Assembly (NCBI GenBank): GCA_003574885.1
Contig: PJFC01000003.1
Coordinates: 124,001 to 188,000 of the forward strand
Direction of reading: 5' to 3'
DNA length: 64,000 nt
DNA from: Geobacter sp.
GTDB taxonomy: Bacteria; Desulfobacterota; Desulfuromonadia; Geobacterales; Geobacteraceae
Part shown: positions 38,622 through 46,694 of the stretch, piece by piece
How the letters are laid out: each line of letters starts with the position of its first letter
Numbering within the stretch: position 1 is the stretch's first letter
Position numbers and translations under genes: made by a program
The notes under the pieces: model-generated
Seen by the model: the letters and a program-made list of their open reading frames with translations, nothing else
What the model was told of the DNA's origin: nothing
The model's database searches: none

Positions 38622-39317
38622 TTAGGTCTGAAGCCAGAGGTGAGTTACTGATATAGTGCATGCAGGTCCGTGATTTTCCAGCCAATCAAATTCCCTCTTA
38701 TGGCTCGAGCGGTAAATGGAGTGTTCAATGATTTCGGAATGACTTTTCGTTTTCAGGCTAGCACTCAGTTTGTCGTCATTAAGAACTGCTGCGAGCTTGT
38801 TGAAGGTATATCTACCAGTTACATATCCTACCATCATGCTGTCCTGCATAGCCCAGGCATAGTCTCCGTTTACGAATCGAATCAGGCCCTTTTGACAGTA
38901 GCATGATGATAAGGGATGATCACTGTCAACGGGCTTGCATTCAACAAAGAGCCCATCCTGATCGCTATAGACGGGGTATTTCTCCCGTTTAAGATCAAAG
39001 AAGATATCCGGTTTTTTGTCCGGGTGATTCTTGTCAAAGTTTGTAATTTCCGGCCCGCGAAACACCTTACCGAAAAAAACGTGGTTGAATCCCTCAACTT
39101 CTCCGTTTTTCCGCAAACGGTTTTCGATGATCTCCACCAGAATCTGGGTAATAACGTCTTCATTCGCTGATTGTAGATGAAAGTTTGCAGGTGGATTGTC
39201 AGCGAGCAGTTGCCAGGCGCGTCTGATTACATTGCAGAAAAGCAGAATAGTTCGCTGGGGGATGGGTGGATGTGGCAAGGTAAACTCAATGCCCTGTGTA
39301 AAGAAGCCTACGGCCAT
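38622..39317 (-). CDS. Putative PD-(D/E)xK nuclease, partner of the upstream methyltransferase
   Basis: A 231-residue protein not recognised as a named enzyme. The core matches a PD-(D/E)xK nuclease: a helix with Glu53 (ANEDVITQILVEIIE), KKPDIFFDL (Asp104), then DGLFVECKPV with Glu126-x-Lys128, and a following YCQKGLIRFVNGDYAWAMQD helix. These are the metal and catalytic residues of restriction-type nucleases. The ATG overlaps the methyltransferase stop as ATGA, so the two are translated together. A restriction role is inferred from the motif plus this coupling. Confidence 0.65.
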   Translation of the reverse strand: MAVGFFTQGIEFTLPHPPIPQRTILLFCNVIRRAWQLLADNPPANFHLQSANEDVITQILVEIIENRLRKNGEVEGFNHVFFGKVFRGPEITNFDKNHPDKKPDIFFDLKREKYPVYSDQDGLFVECKPVDSDHPLSSCYCQKGLIRFVNGDYAWAMQDSMMVGYVTGRYTFNKLAAVLNDDKLSASLKTKSHSEIIEHSIYRSSHKREFDWLENHGPACTISVTHLWLQT

Positions 39318-42300
39318 CAGCTTCTCCCTACAGGGAAAACGTCAAGGTGATTACGCTGTATCTCCAGGGCGCATAGGCGGGCGCGGCTCAAAGTCCAGTA
39401 TCGGTATTGGCCGATAATTCCCACAAGCAACGTGCCGTCTTCATGAACAATCACCCGGCTGCATCCTGTTTCATTGACTGCTTGGGCAATGTGGGCAATT
39501 AATTTTTTCTGAGTTGCTTGCGAAAAGACCGCGGGAGAATTGGACGCCGAAACGGCGAAGAAGTGCCAAGGGGCAAGAATATCCGAGCTCTCGGCTACTA
39601 CTTCACCAACCTTTACCGTTTCATTGGTGATAGCAAAAGAAGGCGCAAGCAGCCGCTGCAGTTCGGCATAAAACACCTCGCGTTCTTTACTGGCCGGGGC
39701 GCTATTGGCCCGGTCTCGTGCCTCTTTATAAGGTGGCGCGACTTCAAGGGTGTCTTTCACAACCTGACGGTCATATTTATCAAGACCGTAAAGGTCGAAG
39801 ATGAAGTCGTTGATCTCCTGCCAGGGCTTGTCGGGAGAGGTTTCAAGATGTTTGGATAATTCTATGGCACGTTGGCGCTGATTATCTGAATACAGATTGA
39901 GCGCCGGGAAAGGGAATTTATCAATACTTTCTTTTAGAAAAGTTCTTCGTTCCGCCCCCATTCTCGAACTCGTCATCAATAAATAATATCTGAACAGTTC
40001 AGAGTTGGTAATTAGATGAAGAAGTGCAATGGTACAATCTGCTTCCTTGCTACCATTAGCTGAAAAACCGTAATAGCTTTTACTGAAAACAACAGGGGCC
40101 AACACCACCCATGATTTTGGAGAATTAAGCAAACTTCCGGGTGATTCGGGAACGATGAGTAGTGGTGGGGCATACAGTTCAGGGTTTCTAGATCTATGAA
40201 CCGTGATGTGCCTGAATTTTATAAGTACGGACGTATCAACAAAAAAACCATCATTCTCAGGAGGGATAAAATCTAGCAGTTCGCGCATGAACGAAACCTT
40301 GTTTTTATCCATCTGAGGCTGGTCGGGTGATAGGTCGTAACCTCTTTTTGAGTGTAATTTATGATTTTTCCAAAAAGAACCAACTGTCGGCCAATTCAGT
40401 TCATGAAATTTTCGAAATACTTCAGCATCAAGCGCAGTTCCCACTGCCAATGTCTTCAAGAGCCAAGGGTCATTTGTGACTGCTGATGCGGCAATCGGTT
40501 GGGCTGATTGGTAATCTATACGCAATCGCCCCTTGTCGTTCAAACGCTTTTCATAATGAGGAGTAACAAAATAAAAATGATGATTCTCAGCAGGTACTTT
40601 ATTCCTTGCAAAAAAGAGCATGAACGGCTGATTCATACGCGGCCACACAGCGGTGTCCGACAGGTTTGAGCCATTCAGAATGCCGGTAATCTCAAGCCCC
40701 TTGAGAATAGCGTTAAACGCACGGGTGCCTGGAGGTGTCTGCTTCAAAAAAATCCTTCCGTGCAGTGCCATGGCGATAATGCCGCCCGGCTTCGTCCATT
40801 GCGTTGATTTCCATAAGAACGGCAGATCCGGGTTGTTGTCGGGATTACTGTATGTCCTTGCAATATCCCCAAGCCCGCGACCTTCCAGAATACGACGGGT
40901 CAATGCGGTAAATTCCGCAACATGGGTTTTATTTTCTTTCTTTGCTTCGTCGTCTTCTCCCTTAAGCTTGCTCCATGGCGGATTCCCTATGACCAGATCA
41001 AACCGGCCATTGAACTCTTCGGAAAGGTCAGGACGCAGGCTCCCCAAAACAAACCCACGGCTGTCATGCTCCTCGGGCTTTCTTTGATTATGAAGAACAA
41101 CGCCCTGAAGCGGCTCGAAAAACTTCAATTTTTTCGGGGGGCGTGGTGAATCATTCAGTTCGATGGCGGTAATGTAAAGCGACAACGCCGCCAGGCGTAG
41201 TGCCGACTCACTGACGTCGAATCCGCACAGTTGTTTATACAAGATATCCTGAATAACCTTGGTATTCGGTCGTTTCCCATCATGAGCCCAACGGGCGGCG
41301 ACAAGCTTCCGGAACGCAAGAACCAGAAAGATCCCCGCACCACAACTGGGGTCAAGGACATGAGCGTCTTTCTTGTTGGCAACCCCTTCAAAAGCATCAT
41401 CCACCAGATAACGGGCAATGTTTTTGGGTGTGTAGTAGACGCTGGTATTTTCCGAGCGCTGGGCATCCCATGCCCTGCTGAAACTTTCGTAAACCTGACT
41501 GAGCACTCCAATGGGTATATGAGCAAAGTCCAGATCACCCCAATCTAATTTGCCTTGATATTGCCCGTTTCCTACATAGACCCATCCTTCAAGTATGGCC
41601 CGTAAATGATCAAATATTTTGCTGCCGGTACTCCTGTCAGCTTGAGTGAAGACATCTTCAAATGAGCTGGAAAACGGCAGTAAATCGCCATTGAAAGTGT
41701 CATCAAGCCACTGGCAGGTAGCTACGGAATTGGCAACATTACGGAAACAGTCACCGTGGGATTTCGCCTGAGGGCAAATGGTGGCCAGTTCATCCGGCCT
41801 GATGATCTGGCGGTCCCACAGGAAACGAAAAAAGAGTGCCCGGCCAAGAAACGAAAGAACATCCAGAGGATTAATACTATCAATGAGGTCCTCGGATGAG
41901 CGGCGCATCAAAGTGTGAATTTCTTCAAAAACATAGTCAGGGGCTTTTGGCTGCCCTTTCAATTCGAACAAATCGTTAACAATATTCTGAAAGAAGAGCG
42001 GCGCTGCCGCAGAATCCGGTCTGATGGTCTCCTTATAACCGCGCGCCAGGACGGCGCGGTCCAGATTGATGGGATAGACATTCAACTCACCCGGACTCAA
42101 GACACCCAGGTAAGCCCGCTCCCCCCTGTTGGCCAGAAGGTGCTGCAATTCGATAATCTTTTCTTTATCAAGCTGTTTTGCCCGGTTTTCCGATACGATG
42201 TAGAGCAGAGGTCTGGCCTGGAATTCGGCAACAGCGTCAACTTTCAAAGTGCTGTTACCGGAAGTTTTCAAAAGATCGAGGTAGTCCAAATGTCTTGGAG

Positions 42301-42364
42301 TAGTGCCGTCCAGCAAAACAACATCATTACATCCATACTCTTTGATAGAAGCCAGAAGATTCAT
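39317..42364 (-). CDS. Eco57I-like adenine-specific DNA methyltransferase (restriction-modification type)
   Basis: A 1015-residue protein. An N-terminal region (1-290) has no nuclease motif that I can identify. Next come SVYYTPKNIARYLVD, motif I HVLDPSCGAGIFLVLA (near 336-350), FDVSESALRLAALSL, and motif IV FDLVIGNPPWSKLKG (near 455-470), together marking a gamma-class N6-adenine methyltransferase. The C-terminal 500 residues would recognise DNA. The start ATG (42364-42362) overlaps the LexA-like stop as ATGA, which decides the start. Its own stop overlaps the nuclease start. Probably acquired; the segment is richer in A/T than its neighbours. Confidence 0.85.
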   Translation of the reverse strand: MNLLASIKEYGCNDVVLLDGTTPRHLDYLDLLKTSGNSTLKVDAVAEFQARPLLYIVSENRAKQLDKEKIIELQHLLANRGERAYLGVLSPGELNVYPINLDRAVLARGYKETIRPDSAAAPLFFQNIVNDLFELKGQPKAPDYVFEEIHTLMRRSSEDLIDSINPLDVLSFLGRALFFRFLWDRQIIRPDELATICPQAKSHGDCFRNVANSVATCQWLDDTFNGDLLPFSSSFEDVFTQADRSTGSKIFDHLRAILEGWVYVGNGQYQGKLDWGDLDFAHIPIGVLSQVYESFSRAWDAQRSENTSVYYTPKNIARYLVDDAFEGVANKKDAHVLDPSCGAGIFLVLAFRKLVAARWAHDGKRPNTKVIQDILYKQLCGFDVSESALRLAALSLYITAIELNDSPRPPKKLKFFEPLQGVVLHNQRKPEEHDSRGFVLGSLRPDLSEEFNGRFDLVIGNPPWSKLKGEDDEAKKENKTHVAEFTALTRRILEGRGLGDIARTYSNPDNNPDLPFLWKSTQWTKPGGIIAMALHGRIFLKQTPPGTRAFNAILKGLEITGILNGSNLSDTAVWPRMNQPFMLFFARNKVPAENHHFYFVTPHYEKRLNDKGRLRIDYQSAQPIAASAVTNDPWLLKTLAVGTALDAEVFRKFHELNWPTVGSFWKNHKLHSKRGYDLSPDQPQMDKNKVSFMRELLDFIPPENDGFFVDTSVLIKFRHITVHRSRNPELYAPPLLIVPESPGSLLNSPKSWVVLAPVVFSKSYYGFSANGSKEADCTIALLHLITNSELFRYYLLMTSSRMGAERRTFLKESIDKFPFPALNLYSDNQRQRAIELSKHLETSPDKPWQEINDFIFDLYGLDKYDRQVVKDTLEVAPPYKEARDRANSAPASKEREVFYAELQRLLAPSFAITNETVKVGEVVAESSDILAPWHFFAVSASNSPAVFSQATQKKLIAHIAQAVNETGCSRVIVHEDGTLLVGIIGQYRYWTLSRARLCALEIQRNHLDVFPVGRS

Positions 42365-43005
42365 GGGCAGCACCGATTATCTGCGGTTCGAACGATTCCC
42401 TGGTAGCGTCCAAGGATACGGACAGAGTCGCCCTTGTCCATGTCGTAAGTAAGGTCTTTAAATGCGGGGTTTTCCGATTTCAGAACCAAGGCTGCCGATG
42501 AAAAGAATACCCGCTTCAACGTGGCTTCCTGTTCTACCAGCACAGCAGCGATTTCTCCATTTTCAACCCGATCCATCCTTTTGATTATGGCGATATCCCC
42601 ACTATTGATACCGGCACCGATCATACTATCGCCAAGAACATGAAGAGCGAATATTTCCCCGCCGCCAAACAAGGCTGGAGGCACAGGTAGATGACCTTCC
42701 AGGTTTTGCTCCGCCCAAATGGGTAAACCTGCTGCAATTCTGCCGAGTAAGGGGATTGAATTGTCCGACTGTTCAATGACCGGCGTTGGCAACGATAACA
42801 ACTGAATCCCGCGGGCTTTTCTGGAGTTCAGTTGGATATGACCTTTTTTTTCGATAAGCTGCAGGTGGTTCCGCACAGCATTCTGACTACCGAAACCAAA
42901 GTGTTCACGAATTTCCGCCTGAGTAGGGGGGAAGCCACTGTTTTTTTGGCTTTCGCCGACAAAATCCAAGATTTCAGACTGTTTTTTAGTCAGTCCTTTC
43001 ATCAA
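42361..43005 (-). CDS. LexA-type repressor (S24 self-cleaving), first gene of the methyltransferase/nuclease operon
   Basis: A 214-residue protein with a winged helix N-terminus (LTKKQSEILDFVGESQ, TQAEIREHFGFGSQNAVRNH) and an S24 protease domain. The cleavage site is Ala92-Gly93 (GRIAAGLPI), the nucleophile Ser127 (LGDSMIGAG) and the base Lys164 (ATLKRV), with the same spacings as E. coli LexA (34 and 37 residues). All parts needed for RecA-stimulated self-cleavage are present. The gene starts the three-gene operon and is preceded by a promoter with repeats. It may be a genomic LexA paralogue recruited as controller. A second lexA elsewhere cannot be excluded. Confidence 0.9.
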   Translation of the reverse strand: MMKGLTKKQSEILDFVGESQKNSGFPPTQAEIREHFGFGSQNAVRNHLQLIEKKGHIQLNSRKARGIQLLSLPTPVIEQSDNSIPLLGRIAAGLPIWAEQNLEGHLPVPPALFGGGEIFALHVLGDSMIGAGINSGDIAIIKRMDRVENGEIAAVLVEQEATLKRVFFSSAALVLKSENPAFKDLTYDMDKGDSVRILGRYQGIVRTADNRCCP

Positions 43006-43023
43006 ATCCTCACACGCTACAAA

Positions 43024-43072
43024 ATAGTGTTACTATAAACAGTGTTATAATGCACAGTGGCAATAAAAGCAA
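43024..43072 (-). promoter_or_regulatory. Promoter and likely operator of the LexA-like operon
   Basis: On the minus strand TTGCTT (43072-43067), a 17-base spacer and TATAAC (43049-43044) form a fair promoter. Overlapping the -10 and start region are a palindrome ATAGT-GTT-ACTAT (43024-43036) and two direct copies of AGTGTTA (43026-43032 and 43041-43047, 15 bases apart). Such an arrangement suits self-repression. It differs from the GGTT-N2-C-N4-G-N3-ACC box described for Geobacter LexA. Confidence 0.6.
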
Positions 43073-43171
43073 TGGCGATTTTCAAGCAGCTAATGACGAT
43101 AATAGGCTATCAATCCGACCGGCAATCTTCTTTTACTTTGTGACTCGGGTGACACGATCCGCATTTTTTGC

Positions 43172-43276
43172 TTAAATATCACTCTCCAACTTTCTCCCGC
43201 CCCTTCCAATCAACCCATTGAAATTCTCCCTCATCACCACCTGCTTGCCCGGCTGCTTATAGATGTACGATTTCAT
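43172..43276 (-). other. Short open frame carrying copy A of a duplicated sequence
   Basis: Thirty-four codons, starting MKSYIYKQPGKQVVMRENFN and ending in LESDI. The part at 43181-43247 resembles copy B at 43534-43605 at the DNA level (shared TTCTCCCGCCCCTTCC and CACCACC segments). It looks like the 3' end of a lost gene rather than a real gene. I do not recognise the family. Confidence 0.35.
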
Positions 43277-43348
43277 CGTATAACTCAGGATAGTCCTTTT
43301 TGAAGAGTTCCATTTGACATTACACCAATAAAGCTTCGGAATCCATGC

Positions 43349-43501
43349 TTATCCCGGTCTTTTCCTCGTCACAAGCCTCGCCCTGGTCATCCGCTCCCGC
43401 AGACCACCTTCTTTCAAAAGCGTCTGTTCCAGCGCTTTCAACTGTTTATCCAGCAGAAAACTGGCGACCCTGATCAGGCCGATAATCATTGGCAGCAATC
43501 G
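43349..43501 (-). pseudogene. Remnant of a four-helix-bundle suffix-domain gene
   Basis: An open stretch of 50 codons ending in TAA encodes RVASFLLDKQLKALEQTLLK then EGGLRERMTRARLVTRKRPG. This matches the C-terminal helical segment of proteins annotated as four helix bundle suffix domain, related to ribosomal S23 intervening-sequence proteins. No upstream part of the gene is present. It lies between the two duplicated fragments, so the area is a graveyard of gene ends. Confidence 0.6.
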
Positions 43502-43534
43502 CTGAACGAAAACCGGGATACTCCCCGTTTTTTC

Positions 43535-43675
43535 TCACTCCCCACCTTCTCCCGCCCCTTCCCGATCAATCCCTCGGAATTCTCCCCCCGTCACCACCAA
43601 CTTGCACAACCGCTTTTTGATATCCCGGTGGGTGTCGCCATCAACGGGAAAAAACAAAGGAACCGGGTTATGCAT
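43535..43675 (-). other. Short open frame carrying copy B of a duplicated sequence
   Basis: Forty-six codons from an ATG at 43675. They include FFPVDGDTHRDIKKRLCKLV and end GAGEGGE. The segment at 43534-43605 is the diverged partner of copy A. No ribosome binding site is evident and the family is unknown to me. Probably a gene remnant. Confidence 0.35.
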
Positions 43676-44259
43676 GCAATAAAGGAATTTAGGAAAAAAC
43701 CGCTTCATCAGCTATCACACTGACAAAGCGGCGCTATGAACCTGCATTCCCGCGTCCCATCCGTCCCTCCAAGGGTTTTACATAAATAATTCCTCACCTA
43801 CATACACCCGTGAAGACGGGAGTGCCAAGGTTAAAGGCGGGCTAAGGGCAATGGTCTCCAGGCACTGTGGAAAATATGAAAGTAAACCTAAAACAGTTAA
43901 TAACTAAATGGTTAGCTAGCAACCCATCAACCTTAACATAAAATATTTACCCTGCATCGCCCCCGCGCTCCTGCCCACCTTATTTTCGGAGACATCAGAA
44001 GCCGTAATGTCAGCATAACATTAGATCAAACAATTACGTCTCCACGCTAACTCGACATTTTTAAACAACTAAATTGACCGCACAATACACGCATCGACTT
44101 ACCACCATACCTGCTTACCTACACACAATCCTTCATTTCTTCAGCTATACGACGTTGCGCCACTCTGTACCCCCCTTACGTGCAAAGACTTCCCATTTCG
44201 GCAATTTCCTGCTAGACTGCGATCACTTGCTGTGCCTACTCCATTTACAGGATGAACCG
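43676..44259. other. A/T-rich stretch without a recognisable gene
   Basis: Between the gene fragments and thrC. I see no supported gene, RNA or mobile-element end. The thrC promoter should lie near its right end. The reading frame of thrC is open upstream to 44074, but its codons there do not resemble threonine synthase. This stretch marks the right border of the probable island. Confidence 0.5.
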
Positions 44260-45645
44260 ATGAAATACATAAGCACCCGTGGCCAGATCGAACCGGTCGG
44301 CTTCAAAGATGCCGTCATGATGGGACTCGCAACCGACGGGGGACTTCTCCTCCCCGAGCGGATACCGACCCTTTCTCCGGCGACCCTGGACGCATGGCGC
44401 GAACTCTCCTACCAGCAGCTCGCCTTCGAACTCATTTCCCTCTATGCCACCGATATTCCGGCGGATGACCTGAAGGAGCTCATCGACCGCTCCTACGCCA
44501 CCTTCGATAACCGTGAGATCACACCAGTGGTACATGAGGACGGTGTCTACATTCTGGAGCTGTTCCACGGCCCGACCCTCGCATTCAAGGACGTGGCTCT
44601 GCAACTCCTGGGAAACCTGTTTGCCTACCTGCTCAAGGAGCGGGGGGAGAAGATGAACATCGTCGGCGCCACCTCCGGCGACACGGGAAGCGCCGCCATC
44701 TATGGCGTACGGGGGAAGGAGAACATCAATATCTTCATCCTCCACCCCCACCAGAAGACCTCCCCCATCCAGGCGCTGCAGATGACCACGGTCACCGACG
44801 CCAACGTTCACAACATCGCCGCCAAAGGGACCTTCGACGACTGCCAGAATATCGTCAAGAGCCTCTTCAACGACCTCCCCTTCAAGGAGAAATACTCCCT
44901 CGGGGCGGTCAATTCCATCAACTGGGCGCGGGTCCTGGCCCAGGTGGTCTATTATTTCTATGCCTGGTTCAGGGTGACCGACAACGGCGGCGCCAATGTT
45001 GCCTTCTCCGTCCCGACGGGTAACTTCGGCGACATCTTCGCCGGCTATCTTGCAAAGCGGATGGGGCTCCCGGTCAGCAAGCTCCTCCTCGCCACCAACG
45101 AGAACAACATCCTCACCCGCTTCATAAACGACGGTGATTACTCTCTGGGAGAGGTGGTACAGACCGTCTCTCCTTCCATGGACATCCAGCTGGCATCAAA
45201 CTTCGAGCGTTACCTCTACTACCTGTTCAATGAAGACCCGGCACGGGTGCGGGAAGCCTTCGTCGAGCTTGCGAAATCGCGGCGGATTGCGTTCAGCGAA
45301 ACGGAACTGGCCAGAGTTCGCGAGGAGTTTCTCTCCCGCTCCGTCAACCAGGAAGAGACCCTGGAGACCATCGCCGCCTTCCACAAGGCCACCGGCTATC
45401 TCCTCGATCCTCACACTGCCGTCGGTGTCTGCGCCGCAAAAAAACTGTTGCCGGCAGACGCCACACCGGTTTGTCTCGCCACGGCCCACCCGGCAAAATT
45501 CGGCGATGCGGTGGAACAGGCAACCGGCATAGCGCCGCCTTTCCCCGCAGCCTTGGCAGGTATCGACAAACTCCCGAGCCGCTGTACGGTGCTGGATGCG
45601 GACCGGGCAGCAATCAAGGCATTCATAGAAGAAAAGGCCCTGTGA
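44260..45645 (+). CDS. thrC: Threonine synthase
   Basis: A 461-residue PLP enzyme converting O-phosphohomoserine to threonine: MKYISTRGQIEPVGFKDAVM start, HGPTLAFKDVALQLLGN with the PLP lysine, GATSGDTGSAAIYG, INWARVLAQVVYYFYAW and SVPTGNFGDIFAGYLAKRMG. The ATG at 44260 has AGGAT upstream and the family N-terminus; the longer open frame is not conserved. hom, the earlier step of the pathway, lies 1 kb downstream on the other strand. Confidence 0.96.
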   Translation: MKYISTRGQIEPVGFKDAVMMGLATDGGLLLPERIPTLSPATLDAWRELSYQQLAFELISLYATDIPADDLKELIDRSYATFDNREITPVVHEDGVYILELFHGPTLAFKDVALQLLGNLFAYLLKERGEKMNIVGATSGDTGSAAIYGVRGKENINIFILHPHQKTSPIQALQMTTVTDANVHNIAAKGTFDDCQNIVKSLFNDLPFKEKYSLGAVNSINWARVLAQVVYYFYAWFRVTDNGGANVAFSVPTGNFGDIFAGYLAKRMGLPVSKLLLATNENNILTRFINDGDYSLGEVVQTVSPSMDIQLASNFERYLYYLFNEDPARVREAFVELAKSRRIAFSETELARVREEFLSRSVNQEETLETIAAFHKATGYLLDPHTAVGVCAAKKLLPADATPVCLATAHPAKFGDAVEQATGIAPPFPAALAGIDKLPSRCTVLDADRAAIKAFIEEKAL

Positions 45646-45812
45646 CGTGCCTTTTTCTTGAACATTCACCAAGCACTTACCCTACACAGGTAAACATATG
45701 TACTGCGACAACATACCGATTGCATGAGCTAATTGTTATGGCGATGCAGATATCAATGACCTGGAGCGTTCATCCTGCTTATCCTGAATATCCCTGTTAA
45801 TTCAGATTTCCC

Positions 45813-46493
45813 ATGCTCGTAAACTGGAACGACATCGACACCGTCCTCCTCGACATGGACGGCACCCTGCTGGACCGCCACTTCGACGACCACTTCTGGC
45901 TGGAGCACGTCCCCCACACCTACGCACGGAAACACTCCCTCTCCGTGCAGGAGGCGAAGGAGATCCTCATTCCCCTGTTCCGCTCCCAGGAGAAGACCCT
46001 CAACTGGACCGACCTGGATTACTGGTCCGACCGGCTTGGTCTCGATATCCCCCTCCTGAAGCAGGAGGTAGACCACCTGATCGCCGTCCATCCGGGGGTG
46101 ATTGAGTTCCTCCTCTTTCTCAAACAGCACGGAAAGCGCATCTACCTGGTGACCAACGCCCACAGCAAGACGTTGGAACTGAAGATGCGGAAAACCCGCG
46201 TCGGGCAGTACTTCACCGACATCATTTCGGCCCACGAACTGGGACTTCCCAAAGAAGAACCTGCCTTCTGGGGAAAACTCAGGGAGAGAATCCCCTATGA
46301 CCCGGCACGCACGCTTCTGGGAGAGGACAGCGAGACCAACCTCTCCACCGCCGCCGCGTACGATATCGCCTACCTCATCTACGTGAGCCGGTTCAGCTCC
46401 ACCGTAACGCCGGTCCCCTCCTCCCGCTTCACCTCCATCCACTACTTCAGCCAGCTCATTCCGCCGACGGGCTCCCTGTCGGTCCGACTGTAA
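45813..46493 (+). CDS. HAD-superfamily phosphatase (GMP/IMP nucleotidase YrfG-like)
   Basis: A 226-residue HAD hydrolase: motif I VLLDMDGTLLDRHFDDHFW (nucleophile Asp), motif II LVTNAHSKTLELK, motif III Lys in LGLPKEEPAFW and motif IV LLGEDSETNLSTAAAYDI. The DMDGTLLDxxFD pattern and length fit the YrfG / GMP-IMP nucleotidase group, but the substrate is inferred. It follows thrC by 167 bases on the same strand. Confidence 0.85.
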   Translation: MLVNWNDIDTVLLDMDGTLLDRHFDDHFWLEHVPHTYARKHSLSVQEAKEILIPLFRSQEKTLNWTDLDYWSDRLGLDIPLLKQEVDHLIAVHPGVIEFLLFLKQHGKRIYLVTNAHSKTLELKMRKTRVGQYFTDIISAHELGLPKEEPAFWGKLRERIPYDPARTLLGEDSETNLSTAAAYDIAYLIYVSRFSSTVTPVPSSRFTSIHYFSQLIPPTGSLSVRL

Positions 46494-46634
46494 TATCTCC
46501 TCACCCATGGATACATGGTCTTCCCCCATTTCAAGGGGCTTCCGTCGTGGTCCCGGGTGTGGAGGAAAAGTCCGGGCTGCAGGCGGACGAGACTGCAACG
46601 GTTGTCCCTCGTTCCCGGAATTACCAGATACTAC
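46494..46634. other. Intergenic stretch with an RNase-P-like core motif
   Basis: Between the HAD gene and the hom terminator. It contains GGAGGAAAAGTCCGGGCT (about 46559-46576, plus strand), one base longer than the GGAGGAAAGTCCGGGCT conserved region I of bacterial RNase P RNA. The rest of an rnpB gene is not present within the available space, so this is not a functional rnpB. No other feature seen. Confidence 0.3.
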
Positions 46635-46668
46635 GCAAAAACGGGGCGCCCCTGTGGGGGTGCCCCGT
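46635..46668 (-). terminator. Rho-independent terminator of hom
   Basis: On the minus strand ACGGGGC-A-CCCC, loop CACA, GGGG-C-GCCCCGT, then TTTTGC, 27 bases after the hom stop. A very stable stem. Confidence 0.85.
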
Positions 46669-46694
46669 CATAAGAAATCGCTGAAACGTGAAAA

